Part shown: piece after piece, positions 46,004-55,494 of the stretch
Position numbering within the stretch: position 1 is the first letter of the stretch
How the letters are laid out: each line of letters starts with the position of its first letter
Made by a program: the position numbers and the translations under genes
DNA from: Arenicola marina
Taxonomy: Eukaryota > Annelida > Polychaeta > Arenicolidae
Length of the DNA: 64,000 nt
Direction: 5' to 3'
Assembly (NCBI GenBank): GCA_964019135.1
Contig: OZ025256.1
Span: 42,938,035 to 43,002,034 of the forward strand
The notes under the pieces: generated by a model
What the model was told of the DNA's origin: nothing
Seen by the model: only the letters and a program-made list of their open reading frames with translations
Databases searched by the model: none

Positions 46004-46399
46004 GTGGCGGGCGGGAGTGGGTGGAAGGAGGGAGTGATGTAAGAGTAAAGAAGACATTGGTGGTTGAATAAGCATTTAGTCTTTCTATGTTTCTCATTAG
46101 AATATTTACATTCTTTGAAACGTCGATCCTTTCTCATATACATTACCATTACCATCAGGATCATCTTTTCATTACCATCGTTAACATAACTACCACTATA
46201 ACTACCAGTATTATCATTGTCAACGCCATCTTCTCGAGACATCCCCGACGTCCTTACAGCAAAAAATGCGCTGGCATCAAAACTAAGCAATAATATTAGG
46301 TTAATAGACTGGTCATAAAGGTCGTAAACACTGAGCATCGGTTTGACTAACAAATTACATTCTGCCGCAGTGAAGAGCAGTAGATACCCATAACCAGTA

Positions 46400-47290
46400 T
46401 CTTTAGCGCATTTACTGTTAGTGAGACAGCCAATCAAAGCCGTCGTACAATTGACCACCAGTAGCCGTAGAACCGGCCAATGAAAATGCCTGCTAGTGAA
46501 CACCGGTAGATGTAGTCCTGGCCAATAAAAATCATCCTATAATTAAACATCGTCATCCGTAGAGCCAGCCAATGAAAACCGTCCTAGCATCGTGCACCGA
46601 TAAGTGCAGATCCAACCAATAAGAATCGTCCTACCACCGAGCACCGGTAGTTACGGAGCCAGCCAATCAAAACCGTCCTACCACCGAGCACCGGTAGCTG
46701 CAGAGCAAGCCAATGAAAACCGTCCTACCATTAAGCACCGGTAGTTGTAGAGCCAGCCAATGGGAACCTTCCTACCATTAAAGTACTTCAAGGTTTTAGT
46801 ATTGACTCTTGAGTTATATAGATTGAACCTTACAGACTGAAATTGCCGTTACGTCCCAATCAAATCAAATCAAATCAAGCCATTAAATAGCGCTAGCTTC
46901 AGATCAAGCCAATGAAAACGGTCCTACCATTGAACACCGATAGCGGCAGATTCAGCCAATGAAAACCTTCCTACCATTAAACAGCGCTAGCTGTAGTTGC
47001 AGCCAATGAAAACCGTCCTACCATTGAACACCGATAGCGGCAGATTCAGCCAATGAGAATCGTCCTACCGTTGAACACCGATAGGCTTAGCGGCAGATTC
47101 AGCCAATGAAGTCCTTCCTACCATTGAGCACCGGTAGCCAGCCAATGAAATCCTTCCTACCATTGAGCACCGATAGCGGCAGATCAGCCCATGAAATCCT
47201 TTCTACCCACGAACACCGATAGCAGCAAACCAGCCAATGAAAGCCATCCTACCATTGAGCACCGGTAGCTGTAGAGCCAGCTTCCGTTCT
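46400..47290. repeat. Roughly 46-48-bp array built from an exon end and its splice donor
   Basis: Plus-strand units read CAGCCAATGAAAACCGTCCT, then ACCATTGAGCACCGGTAGC and TGTAGAG. The first unit next to the exon overlaps coding DNA: on the minus strand GGCTCTACAGCTACCGGTGC followed by TCAATG|GTAGGA is the end of the module 2 exon plus its donor. At least eight further units keep ATG|GTAGGA or a one-base variant, for example at about 46725, 46921, 46967, 47015, 47062, 47117 and 47155. Units become more diverged away from the exon, and one stretch (about 46775-46895) is interrupted by unrelated sequence with (AATCA)n. Confidence 0.88.
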
Positions 47291-47503
47291 GTGTCTTGCC
47301 GCCCCCGTTGCCGGTTGGGTGCAGCATCCAGCCGTCCATGTAGTGCATCCTGTTCTCGCACTCACACACCAGGTCCTCCAGGGTCGGGTTCCAGCCCCCC
47401 ACGTCCACGCGGACCGTGGCCGCTATCTCCTGCTCCACCTCACACGGCTTCAACGACTGCCGGTAGATGGCGCCACAGAACTTGTACTGGACCAGCCAGT
47501 CAA
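47253..47503 (-). CDS. Cysteine-rich secreted protein paralogue 2, module 2 exon
   Basis: The exon is 251 nt; acceptor CGCATGCAG| is entered in phase 1 to give VDWLVQYKFC, and donor TCAATG|GTAGGA is left in phase 0. Five cysteines are spaced 10, 25, CxC and 32. Landmarks are LVCECENR, YMDGW and SWLYSYRC. It aligns throughout with the plus-strand exon 12142-12395 (identical first ten residues). A glycine/asparagine stretch (TGNGGGKTQNG) makes the last spacing two residues longer. The donor lies inside the first unit of the 46-48-bp array, so several near-identical donors follow in the intron. Function unknown; extracellular location inferred. Confidence 0.88.
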
Positions 47504-47639
47504 CTGCATGCGACAGGGGAAAGACTATATTAATAGTGAACTTCGCGGCATAATTCTGAACCAATGCAAAATGGCTTCATCAAGTGAGTACTGGTATTTT
47601 TTGTTTCTTTTGAAATGTTGGAATTTGACCTCCGGTCGT

Positions 47640-47921
47640 CATTTGTATATATTATATATTTTTTATTTAACCTCATCCTTTTTTGTACAAATTTGGTGTC
47701 ATAGACTGAGTATCCGCCTTTCTATATCCCGCCTCCAACTAAGACCACCCCACCTACCCCCACCCCCTATTAAGCCGTGGTCTCCCGCCTCCACCTAGTC
47801 CTACTCCCTGTGTAAACGTGATCTCCCCTACCTACCTACCCCCACCCCCTAATGTGAGCTATTATTCCACATATCCGTCAGGGGGCGCCAAGGTGGATTA
47901 CAACGGTCACAGAGGGCGCGC
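47640..47921. other. Intronic spacer
   Basis: Intron 2 of the minus-strand gene: AT-rich, then CCACCTACCCCCACCCCCT-type C-rich sequence. No exon recognised. Confidence 0.4.
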
Positions 47922-48110
47922 ACACAGGAAGCTTACACAGGGCGCTCACACAGGGCGCTCACACAGGGCGCTCACACAAGGCGCTCACATAGGACGCTCA
48001 CACAGGGCGCTCACACAAGGCGCTCACATAGGACGCTCACACAAGACGCTCACACAGGGCGCTCACACAGGGCGCTTACACAAGGCGCTCACACAGGGCG
48101 CTTACACAAT
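47922..48110. repeat. 13-bp minisatellite (CAGGGCGCTCACA), about 14 units
   Basis: Clean head-to-tail copies with CAAGG, TAGGA and CTTACA variants. It lies in intron 2 of the minus-strand gene, followed by a poly-C run at about 48151-48163. Confidence 0.93.
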
Positions 48111-48169
48111 GGTCCACGGAACCCTCCCAAACCCCAAGGCCATGAATTAAGACCCCCCCCCCCCCTCCC

Positions 48170-49180
48170 CGCCACCAACGGGCTTGACAACCACAGAGTG
48201 GGGCACGCGATATCCCGGCAGAGGGCGTTTCCCTGAGAATGATCATAATCCCAGAAACATTGGCCATTGAGCATGATACACATCAGGTAAAGCCTTCACT
48301 GTGCTATACACACATTTCTTCACCTTTAATTATCTTGCAGACACATTTTTTTGGAAGGATATTTTCTAATCGATCGAGATCTAAGCCCGAGGCGCCTTCA
48401 ACTTGGACCTCTCAACGTGGACCACTTGTTGTGCTATATTCTAATAACACTATAACGGAGAGTCTTCTAAATCTTTAAAATTCCTAAACAAAAATAGCTT
48501 AATCTACAGTAAATATCTAAATATCTAAACTAAGCTGAACAAATCTAAACATTGTCAACCGAAACCATTCGTCGGATGTTACAGCAAAAAAATCTTCATA
48601 ATTTAAAATTATACATATATGTTTTTCACATTTCATTGCATTACGAGTAAACAAAAAATGAGGAAAAAAGATACAGAACAGAATATCGTGACATCAGAGA
48701 GACAGAACACGTAAGATAAAACACACAAAATCTGACAGCTAACATACAACACTCTGGAATGGAGTCGTTGCAGTTCCTTAGCCACCCTGCTTGCCCATGT
48801 TCGCGCTCCCCGCTGCCCCATTGGCCCCCACCCTGACCCCATCAGCGTTACTTTTCAGTGTCACCAACGGGACGTCATCTATTTTAAAGGGACCCCCGGG
48901 GTCAACTAATCAGGCCCCACCCCCAAGCCCACAAACACATAACCACAGTCCCTCCCGCCACCCCAACCCCGCACAACCCACCCCCACAGCAACACAGACA
49001 CACAAGCGCCTCTCTGCGCTTCTTTTCCAATCCCCGGAGCCCCTCCTCCCCTTGCCCCCTCCATGTGCTGCTCCGGCTCCAGGCGGCAGGGGTGGGGAGG
49101 GGTCGGCGTTGGGCTGGGTGTGGGTGCCTGTGTTTGTGTGGGTGCCTGTGTGTGTGGGGGGGGCGGGGGGGGGGGGGGTC
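48170..49180. other. Intronic sequence, no exon recognised
   Basis: The remainder of intron 2 of the minus-strand gene. A plus-strand open stretch at 48239-48478 and C-rich sequence at 48900-49050 were inspected and carry no recognisable domain. A poly-G run at about 49157-49178 directly follows the module 1 exon donor, in minus sense. Confidence 0.35.
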
Positions 49181-49190
49181 GGAGCCTCAC

Positions 49191-49422
49191 CTCGCCGGTG
49201 GTGGTAGGAGGAGAAGGACCCCAGGCCGTATTGCTCCCCTTCCTGGGCGGTCACCCACCCGGCCTGGGCGCAGGACGACCTCTGGGTGCTGGGGCACTGG
49301 CAGGTCGGCCCCTCCACGATGTTCTGCTGCGACGCCGGCTCGATGGTTTTGATCTTAAGGATGGCGCTGCACACGTGATGGTTGGTGCCGGGACAGACCG
49401 CGAGAATGTCATCCAAGGCCGC
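49191..49422 (-). CDS. Cysteine-rich secreted protein paralogue 2, module 1 exon (proximal acceptor)
   Basis: Using the proximal acceptor (TTGTTGCAG| before 49422) the exon has 77 codons plus one base, entered in phase 0 and left in phase 1 at CGAG|GTGAGG. It starts AALDDILAVCPGTNHHVC; cysteine pattern C-x7-C-x22-C-x-C-x7-C; end YHHRR. It matches the plus-strand exon 11624-11864 in phases, in the 22- and 7-residue spacings and in its aromatic/basic end. A second acceptor 72 bp upstream (exon start 49494) is an exact duplicate and would add 24 in-frame residues, including a second AALDDILAVC. Both choices keep the frame open. I choose the proximal acceptor because it gives the paralogue-like length. 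Confidence 0.83.
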
Positions 49423-49512
49423 CTGCAACAACAACAAACAGCACACGTGATGGTTGGTGCCGGGACAGACCGCGAGAATGTCATCCAAGGCCGCCTGCAA
49501 CAACAACAAACA
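49369..49512. repeat. 72-bp tandem duplication of splice acceptor plus exon start
   Basis: Positions 49369-49440 and 49441-49512 appear identical over 72 bp. On the minus strand each copy contains TGTTTGTTGTTGTTGCAG and the first coding bases up to the HHVC codons of the module 1 exon. The length is a multiple of three and no stop is created. Confidence 0.95.
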
Positions 49513-49605
49513 GCGCGGCGCGCGGGGAAAATGTCAAAGAGAGGATCATTTCCGGTCGTGTTGCTCGAGAAGGCGCAAAAAATGGCGCGGTTTTTGGCCT
49601 TTAGA

Positions 49606-49680
49606 CGGAGGGGGGGGGGGGCGGGGGTGGGGGGGGGAGTCCCCAGGAGGGAGGGGGAAGTGGGGGGGGGGGCGGGGTCG
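49606..49680. repeat. Poly-G cluster
   Basis: Several runs of eight or more G occur within 75 bp, in intron 1 of the minus-strand gene. No coding role. Confidence 0.8.
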
Positions 49681-50039
49681 AACCCGTTCCTTAAGGGGAG
49701 AACATGTTGCTTTTGTCTCGGCGCTTCCGCTGAATTGGCAAAGTTTCCTAAAGCAATGATAAAAAAGTGGTGTCACATGTACCTGACTTATTACTTCACT
49801 AAAATCACAAACTGTACTACACACTACCGCTACTTGTAGATTTACAATTTTAGCATCCTGTAAAACATATGTTTTCGTTCCATTGTTCTGACGGGTTGTG
49901 ACAAGACACATTGTATTGGCAGGTGCCATAAACCCCAAGATTCCACACAGCATATTTCCATCGTGCGATAAGGACCTGGATGCATAGTTTCCATTAAAAG
50001 CCTGTTAAAATCTTCCGTTGCAGGCCTGGGAACGGCTTG

Positions 50040-50226
50040 AATAATGAGAGTTCGGCACTTTGTAATGCGAATATTGAGAGTTCGGAACTTTGTGATGCGA
50101 ATATTGAGAGTTCGGCACTTTGTAATGCGAATATTGAGAGTTCGGCACTTTGTAATGCGAATATTCAGAGTTCGGCACTTTGTAATGCGAATCTTGAGAG
50201 TTCGGTACTCCGTAATGCGAATCTTC
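50040..50226. repeat. 30-bp tandem repeat, six units, in intron 1
   Basis: The unit is AATATTGAGAGTTCGGCACT followed by TTGTAATGCG, with minor changes (AACTTTGTG, ACTCCG). As for other 30-bp arrays, it stays open in several frames without being a gene. Confidence 0.93.
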
Positions 50227-50826
50227 TGGCGATGATATTTCTACTTTCCCTACCTGGGTAAGAACCCCCCCCCCACCCCGCAGCCATACAGCCAGAGCGC
50301 TCGACAAGTTAGACCAATCAGCGGGGCGAGGGGGGCGGGGGCGGGCTGCAAAGTGATAGCTCTATCACGTGACAACAGCAAAACGTGAGAGAGGGAATGG
50401 AGGGGGAGGTGGGGGGGGGGGGAGTATGTTGGCACTGTCGGAAAGGAGCGCAGTTGAAGAGGAAGACAGATCTACCAGACAGATTGATGGGCTGGCGTTT
50501 TATTCCGTCTTTTCAGTCGGGCTGACCGCCCCGGCCGAGACACGGCTAGGTACAATGTCGTGATTTACGTGCGAAATGAACCCACAAAAAGCTCTTTACT
50601 TTAATGCATATCTAAGACGGCAAGATGTTACTGCTACGGCTACTGCTACTGAGAAATATGATTTACTCAACGGAAAGTAAAGATTGGACAAGCGGGGCCC
50701 ACGAAATAGACCGATCCAGGCTGTCAATCATTCACTGACGTCACTGTTGCTTCCATCAAACAAACGGTCTTTCACGGGCGTTAGTTCGGGCAAACAAGTC
50801 GGACAAACAAAGCAGCATGTGACAGT

Positions 50827-51174
50827 GGGTGCATTTTTTTGGTAACCCGGGTGTATCCCTACGGTGGACCGAATACGCACATTACGCATCGGTTCACCGC
50901 CCGACACTTCTTTCACCCGGGTGTGGGTGCGCGCGCATGCATTCGGTATGCCGATGTGCCCCGTTCTAAACAGCACGGGGCATTCGGGAGAAGATGGCGG
51001 CTGATTGAAAGGTGATGAGAGTAGGTTGGTTCCAGTACCTTAATGAGCACCGGATGTGAACGGTGTGTGCATTTCATTGGAATAGGCATATCCCTATCGG
51101 CATACTCGGAAGTTCCCTGTCACGTGTTGCGGGCCCGGGGTGGGATACCGAACATGGCCCAAAGAAATGCGCCC
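50827..51174 (+). mobile_element. MITE family B, copy 3, nested in family A
   Basis: Termini GGGTGCATTTTTTTGGTAAC and GCCCAAAGAAATGCGCCC, flanked by AGT on both sides (50824-50826 and 51175-51177). It interrupts the family A interior, so it transposed after that copy was in place. Confidence 0.9.
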
Positions 51175-51211
51175 AGTTTCAGAGATAGTCGAGTACTACT
51201 CCATTGTACCT

Positions 51212-51474
51212 GGGTTGAGTTGCGGAGCACGGTCGACCGCGATCGACCGCCTCAGCGATAGCAGTCCTGCATCATAATATTAAATTCTGGACGACGATTC
51301 TTCTAAAATACGTGGGGATAACCTGTAAATAACGTTGCATAATAATTATCCATTATTTATCAATTTTTTACACTATTTAGAGTGTGCTGTTATTTCCAAA
51401 TTAGGGTTAATTATTTAGTGGATATGCCCGCAACAAATTGTTCACGAGGTCGATCGTGCTCCGCAACTCAACCC
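51212..51474. mobile_element. MITE family C nested in family A
   Basis: Terminal inverted repeats GGGTTGAGTTGCGGAGCACG, extending a few bases further (RTCGACC), at 51212 and, inverted, ending at 51474. A 6-bp direct repeat TGTACC flanks it (51205-51210 and 51475-51480; one extra T intervenes on the left). The interior is AT-rich and non-coding. It is the only family C copy seen in the window. Confidence 0.85.
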
Positions 51475-51654
51475 TGTACCCCAGCTATGATTGTCAATTA
51501 CGTACTCACGATTAAGGAAAAAGGACTCAAGCGTGGGCGGGGCTTAGTGTGGGCGGGGCTTAGTGTGGGCGGGGCTTAGTGTCGTAGTATGGATCGGTAT
51601 AGTGGCGGTTCCATGAGTTCAGAAGCGGGTGCATTAAAACAGCGACCCGCGGTA

Positions 51655-51730
51655 TGAAGCCTGCGTTGGCCAGTGGTAGAGCGGCGAACTTCAGGTCGTG
51701 CGTTCAAATCCCGATGGGGAAAACTTTTTT
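51655..51730 (+). mobile_element. tRNA-like sequence (pseudo-tRNA or SINE head)
   Basis: Contains an A-box-like TTGGCCAGTGGTAGAGCGG and a B-box-like GCGTTCAAATCCCG separated by a segment with CTTCAGG where the anticodon loop would fall. An oligo-T run follows (TTTTTTTC), which could act as a polymerase III terminator. The acceptor stem does not close, and the anticodon stem is only about four pairs with an 8-nt loop, so I do not call a functional tRNA. Confidence 0.4.
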
Positions 51731-51739
51731 TCTTTTGTA

Positions 51740-52130
51740 TTTACACTATTTACTGATGGCAGCAACCTTTATTTAGGCCCAAATGTGTGGTTTACGCCTT
51801 GTTATATAAAGATCATCGATCGTAATAAATTATTCTAAGATTAATCGGAATATTAATTTAGTTCAGCGAGCCTGGCCGCTTTAACATTTCGCGGAAATAG
51901 TAACTTCACTCAGTCTATTGTGACGTCACCATTGTTTGTAGTTTCATTGTTTATGGTGGCCACGAAGCCACTGCACAGGTGAGTTCTGCTTGAGTACTGT
52001 CTGATGTGAGTTATTGTTGAACACTGTCCCATGCATGTTCTTACTGAGTACAGTCTCATGTTATTCTTGAGCAATGTCCCATGTGAGTTCTTCTTGAGTA
52101 CTAACTAAAGCTACCATAGGTTATATACGA
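51740..52130. other. Intron 1 spacer
   Basis: Mixed sequence. A weak tandem pattern (GAGTACTGTCTCATGTGAGTT, about 30 bp, four diverged units) lies around 51985-52105. No gene. Confidence 0.45.
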
Positions 52131-52401
52131 ATAGACCGATCCTGGCTCCGAGACTAAGCCCCGCCCACACTCTGAGACAAAGCCCCGCCCACGCTTCAGT
52201 CCTTTTTCCTTACTCGTGAGTGTGAAATTGACAATCATAGCTGATGATAGGTCGTCCCTGAAACTGACAAGAAAGTAACATGCTGCTTTGTTGTCCGATT
52301 TGGTTGTCCGACATAACGCACGTGGAAGTCCTTTTTCGCCACGTGATTGAATAAAAGCAGCAGTGACGTCAGTGAATCATTGAAAGCATGGATCGGTCTA
52401 T
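52131..52401 (-). mobile_element. MITE family A, copy 2 (intact termini, inverted)
   Basis: Bounded by ATAGACCGATCC at 52131 and its inverse GGATCGGTCTAT ending at 52401. Relative to copies 1 and 3 the interior is reversed (AAGCCCCGCCCAC at the left, GACGTCAGTGAATCATTGA at the right). It lies in intron 1 of the minus-strand gene. Confidence 0.85.
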
Positions 52402-52686
52402 TCTTATCCGCACAGACACACAAGTATATGGCATGGCACAGACAATGGTGTTACAGCTTATTGCAATAAGGATGATGTTAGGCATTCAGGAGAATTCAGT
52501 CCTTCATAGAGACGTTATGATCAGATCTTAATTCATCCGCCGAATTGGAAAGGAACAGCGTCGCACTTGCTTGGCGCTATTGGGAAACTTTACTGCTGGC
52601 CACTTTTGTACACATGATGGTTAAATTTGGCCATTGAACCTCCCAGGACTGTGAAAGAGGCTTCAATGATACATGCCGCAGGTGCA

Positions 52687-52770
52687 GGTGCCAGGATGCG
52701 AACCCATGACCTGCTGTTTTATATCTCAGACCGCTTGCCAGTTGAGACAAGGAGGTTTCCCTCTGTGATT
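52687..52770 (-). mobile_element. tRNA-derived SINE head (family 2, copy 2)
   Basis: Read on the minus strand it has an A-box-like TTGTCTCAACTGGCAAGCGG and a B box GGGTTCGCATCC, with GGTCATGGGTTCGC equivalent to GGTCATTGGTTCGC of the 2397-2481 copy. It lies in intron 1 of the minus-strand gene and in its orientation. Confidence 0.5.
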
Positions 52771-52884
52771 GACGTCATGCATTATTATGGAGTGTGTGTG
52801 AGCGGTTTGTGTCATATTATCATATATATGAATTAATGGCGAATAAAAATAGCAAACCATTAACTAAACGGAATGGGGACTCAC

Positions 52885-53049
52885 CTCGCCCTGTAGACAG
52901 AGCTGTGTAGCCAGTATACACAGGAAGATGGTGTGCAAACACTGCTGCCCTTGACTCAGCCTGCTGTGTAGATACTCCCAGACCCTGACGGCTACTCCTC
53001 CACTGCCCAATCCACAGCCACCCCCTACGGTTGTCATAGTAACGGCCAT
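52885..53049 (-). CDS. Cysteine-rich secreted protein paralogue 2, first exon with signal peptide
   Basis: The strong donor GGCGAG|GTGAGT at the exon end leaves phase 0, matching the phase 0 acceptor of the module 1 exon (49422 or 49494). The last 25 residues include a hydrophobic run, LHTIFLCILATQLCLQ, followed by GE|AALDD across the junction, a good signal-peptide core and cleavage region. I chose the ATG at 53049 (MAVTM, 55 codons). An in-frame ATG lies 12 bases downstream and the frame is open further upstream, so the true start is uncertain, and the long N-region before the hydrophobic core is unusual. With the other exons this gives a precursor of about 293 residues. Confidence 0.65.
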
Positions 53050-53055
53050 ATTTAC

Positions 53056-53385
53056 CGCTGGATCCGTTAGAATGCTTTCTGGCGCGCTGCGCATCAGGCC
53101 TAACGACAGCCAATCCACCACTACTTGTCACGCGAAACTCTTGTAGTCTCGCGGTAAATGGTGAGATGTAGTCCGCGTGGTACCAGGCAAGGGAGAGGCG
53201 GTCATACTGTGAGTTGTAGGGTGACCTAACGCACAGTGGCATGGCTCCCTCTGGCCATGTTGGGGGTACGATAATGCGGGGCCCAAAGAAATGAATGAAT
53301 CCACTCTCAACAATCACAGGGGCCGGCATGCAATGCGCACATGGAGGGTCGTGAACTTCCGGTAGACTTGGTTGGGGCAGAACTT
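53056..53385 (-). CDS. Possible exon of unknown gene, loosely Ig-like
   Basis: The frame is open for about 109 codons between a good acceptor (CACTTTCATTTTCAG|) and a possible donor (GCG|GTAAAT). The translation looks protein-like, not repetitive: PPCAHCMPAP, GFIHFFGPRIIVPP, PLCVRSPYN, LSLAWYHADY, FRVTSSGGLAVVRPDAQ. A cysteine followed about 16 residues later by LxWYH, then a GGLxV strand, recalls an immunoglobulin fold, but the second cysteine is not in this segment. It lies directly upstream of the signal-peptide exon in another frame. It may be the last exon of an upstream gene, an alternative 5' exon, or a chance frame. Part of it (GCCCAAAGAAATG, about 53280) also resembles the end of MITE family B. 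Confidence 0.35.
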
Positions 53386-53610
53386 CTGAAAATGAAAGTG
53401 AGAAGACGTAGTGTTATTTGCAACAGAAGGAACGGCCTGTCGAATAGACAAAGACTTGAGTAATCTGGTAATATCAAGCAAGGCTTAAAAAAAAAGGTGA
53501 AGACTGGCGATTTAATAATTAAAAGTAAAAATCAGTTGCTGGGAGCAATCGAATAATTTCAAGTTGCAAAGCGGACTAATTACGTTATTGTCGGGATGAC
53601 AACTCCCTCC

Positions 53611-54580
53611 GATGGAGGAGATGATGATGGTGGTGATGGTGATGGTGATGATGGTGATGGTGATGGTGATGGTGATGATGGTGATGGTGATGGTGTTGGT
53701 GTTGGTGTTGGTGTTGGTGTTGGTGTTGGTGTTGGTGATGGTGATGATGGTGATGGTGATGGTGATGATGATGATGATGATGCTGATGATGGTGATGGTG
53801 ATGGTGATGGTGATGGTGATGGTGATGATGGTGATGGAGGAGATGGTGATGGTGATGGTGATGATGGTGATGGAGGAGATGGTGATGGTGATGATGGTGA
53901 TGGTGATGATGGTGATGGTGATGGTGGTGGTGGTGGTGATGATGATGGTGATGGTGATGATGGTGATGGTGATGGTGGTGATGATGGTGATGGTGATGGT
54001 GATGGTGATGATGGTGATGATGGTGATGATGATGGTGATGGTGATGGTGATGGTGATGATGGTGATGATGGTGATGATGGTGATGATGGTGATGGTGATG
54101 GTGGTGATGGTGATGGTGATGGTGATGATGGAGGAGATGGTGATGGTGATGATGGTGATGATGGTGATGGTGATGGTGATGATGGTGATGGTGATGGTGA
54201 TGGTGATGATGATGATGGTGATGATGGAGGAGATGGTGATGGTGATGATGGTGATGATGATGGTGATGATGGTGATGATGATGATGATGGTGATGGTGGT
54301 GATGGTGATGGTGATGATGGTGATGATGGTGATGATGGTGATGATGGTGATGGTGATGGTGATGGTGATGGTGATGGTGATGGTGATGATGGTGATGGTG
54401 ATGGTGATGGTGATGGTGGTGATGATGGTGATGATGATGGTGATGGTGATGGTGATGGTGGTGATGGCGATGATGATGGTGATGGTGATGGTGATGGTGG
54501 TGATGATGGTGATGGTGATGGTGATGGTGATGATGGTGGTGATGGTGATGATGGTGATGGTGATGGTGATGGTGATGAGT
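53611..54580. repeat. (GATGGT)n/(GAT)n array of about 970 bp
   Basis: Mixtures of GATGGT, GATGAT, GGTGTT and GAGGAGATG steps. All steps are multiples of three, so the frame stays open as a poly-Asp/Gly stretch (over 300 residues) and as poly-Met/Val in the next frame. No flanking coding sequence continues it convincingly, so I treat it as a microsatellite. It lies about 560 bp upstream of the minus-strand gene's first exon. Confidence 0.93.
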
Positions 54581-54837
54581 TTGTTTATGCCACTTTAGTG
54601 CACACTAACTCTAGATTGAGCCACGGAGCCCCATGAGACAATGGAATTATAAAATTATATTATTGTTCAATTCAACAGTAGTTTATATAACAGTTCTTAA
54701 CGTTACTCAGAGACCCACTGCAATATAACGGGCATATAATTTTCGGCATAAGGGGAGATTACTGCAAATCTGCAAATGACACTTTTGTCTTTTAAACTGA
54801 GCATATGACGGGAGATCGGCATGTGACAGTTCACCAG

Positions 54838-54978
54838 CGAGCACATCTGTACCACATCTGTACCACATCTGTACCCCATCTGTACCACATCTGTACCACA
54901 TCTGCACCACATCTGTACCACATCTGTACCACATCTGTACTTCATCTGTACCACATCTGTACCACATCTGTACCTGAT
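54838..54978. repeat. 12-bp tandem repeat (CACATCTGTACC), about 11 units
   Basis: Regular units with occasional CCCATC, CTGCACC and CTTCATC variants. Open in all frames because the period is a multiple of three; not coding. Confidence 0.95.
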
Positions 54979-54989
54979 CTGTCACCATC

Positions 54990-55235
54990 ACTGATATCAA
55001 CTCACATACTTGCAATCACTGATGTCCAATCAGATATGTACAATCAATGATCTCCACTCATATATTGCAATCATTGATGTACAGTAACAAACTTGCAATC
55101 GTTGATCTCCAATCCCAAACTTGCAATCTCTAATATCAAATCGCAAACTAGCACTCACTAATATCCAATCGCAAACTTGCTATCACTGATGTAGAATCCT
55201 GTGACTTGCATTCACTGATGCCCAATCTCATGCCC
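54990..55235. repeat. Diverged tandem repeat of about 30 bp
   Basis: Recurring ACTTGCAATCACTGATGTCC followed by AATC in about eight degraded units. It directly follows the 12-bp array. Confidence 0.75.
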
Positions 55236-55494
55236 ACAATGCCTGCTATTTGGTCGCATTGGTCCATTACTCGCCGGCAATCTCTTACTATTTGCATTCA
55301 CCAAATGAAGCCGTTTGTTCTATGGATTATACCAATAAATGACGTCTGTCGTAGTAACCATGGTAACGGGATCGCGCGCTAGCCGCTTTAGGTTGCAGTG
55401 TTTACAAAGGAAACCAAGTCAGCCCTGGGACTTGTTGTCTCTCATCTCCAGAGGTTTGCCTTATCGCGGAGACATTGATCACAGGACGCGTCGC

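Larger units (their letters stand above)
50706..51601 (+). mobile_element. MITE family A, copy 3, interrupted by two other MITEs
   Basis: Left terminus ATAGACCGATCCAGGCTGTC at 50706. The interior matches copy 1 up to GCAGCATGTGAC, resumes at TTTCAGAGAT (51178) and again at AGCTATGATTGTCAATT (after 51480), then ends through GTGGGCGGGGCTTAGTGT (repeated three times) to GGATCGGTATA. The two interruptions are a family B element (50827-51174) and a family C element (51212-51474). Removing both leaves a normal-sized copy of roughly 285 bp. It lies in intron 1 of the minus-strand gene. Confidence 0.85.

Noticed and set aside
45387..46071. Gly/Arg-rich plus-strand and Pro/Ser-rich minus-strand proteins
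   Set aside because: Read from the G-rich intronic array next to a real exon; only the 45385-45615 minus segment has paralogue support.
51655..51730. Functional tRNA gene
   Set aside because: A and B boxes are present but the acceptor stem does not pair and the anticodon stem is weak.
53270..53300. Fifth MITE B copy (GCCCAAAGAAATG)
   Set aside because: Only about 13 bases match and the left part of the element is absent; it lies in a protein-like frame.
52885..53385. Single exon or mini-intron joining the Ig-like frame to the signal-peptide frame
   Set aside because: The only phase-compatible join would need an intron of about 31 nt (GTAAAT...CCGTAG), too short to be credible.
53596..54636. 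Poly-Asp/Gly protein of about 346 residues
   Set aside because: A trinucleotide-based microsatellite stays open by arithmetic; flanks give no gene structure.
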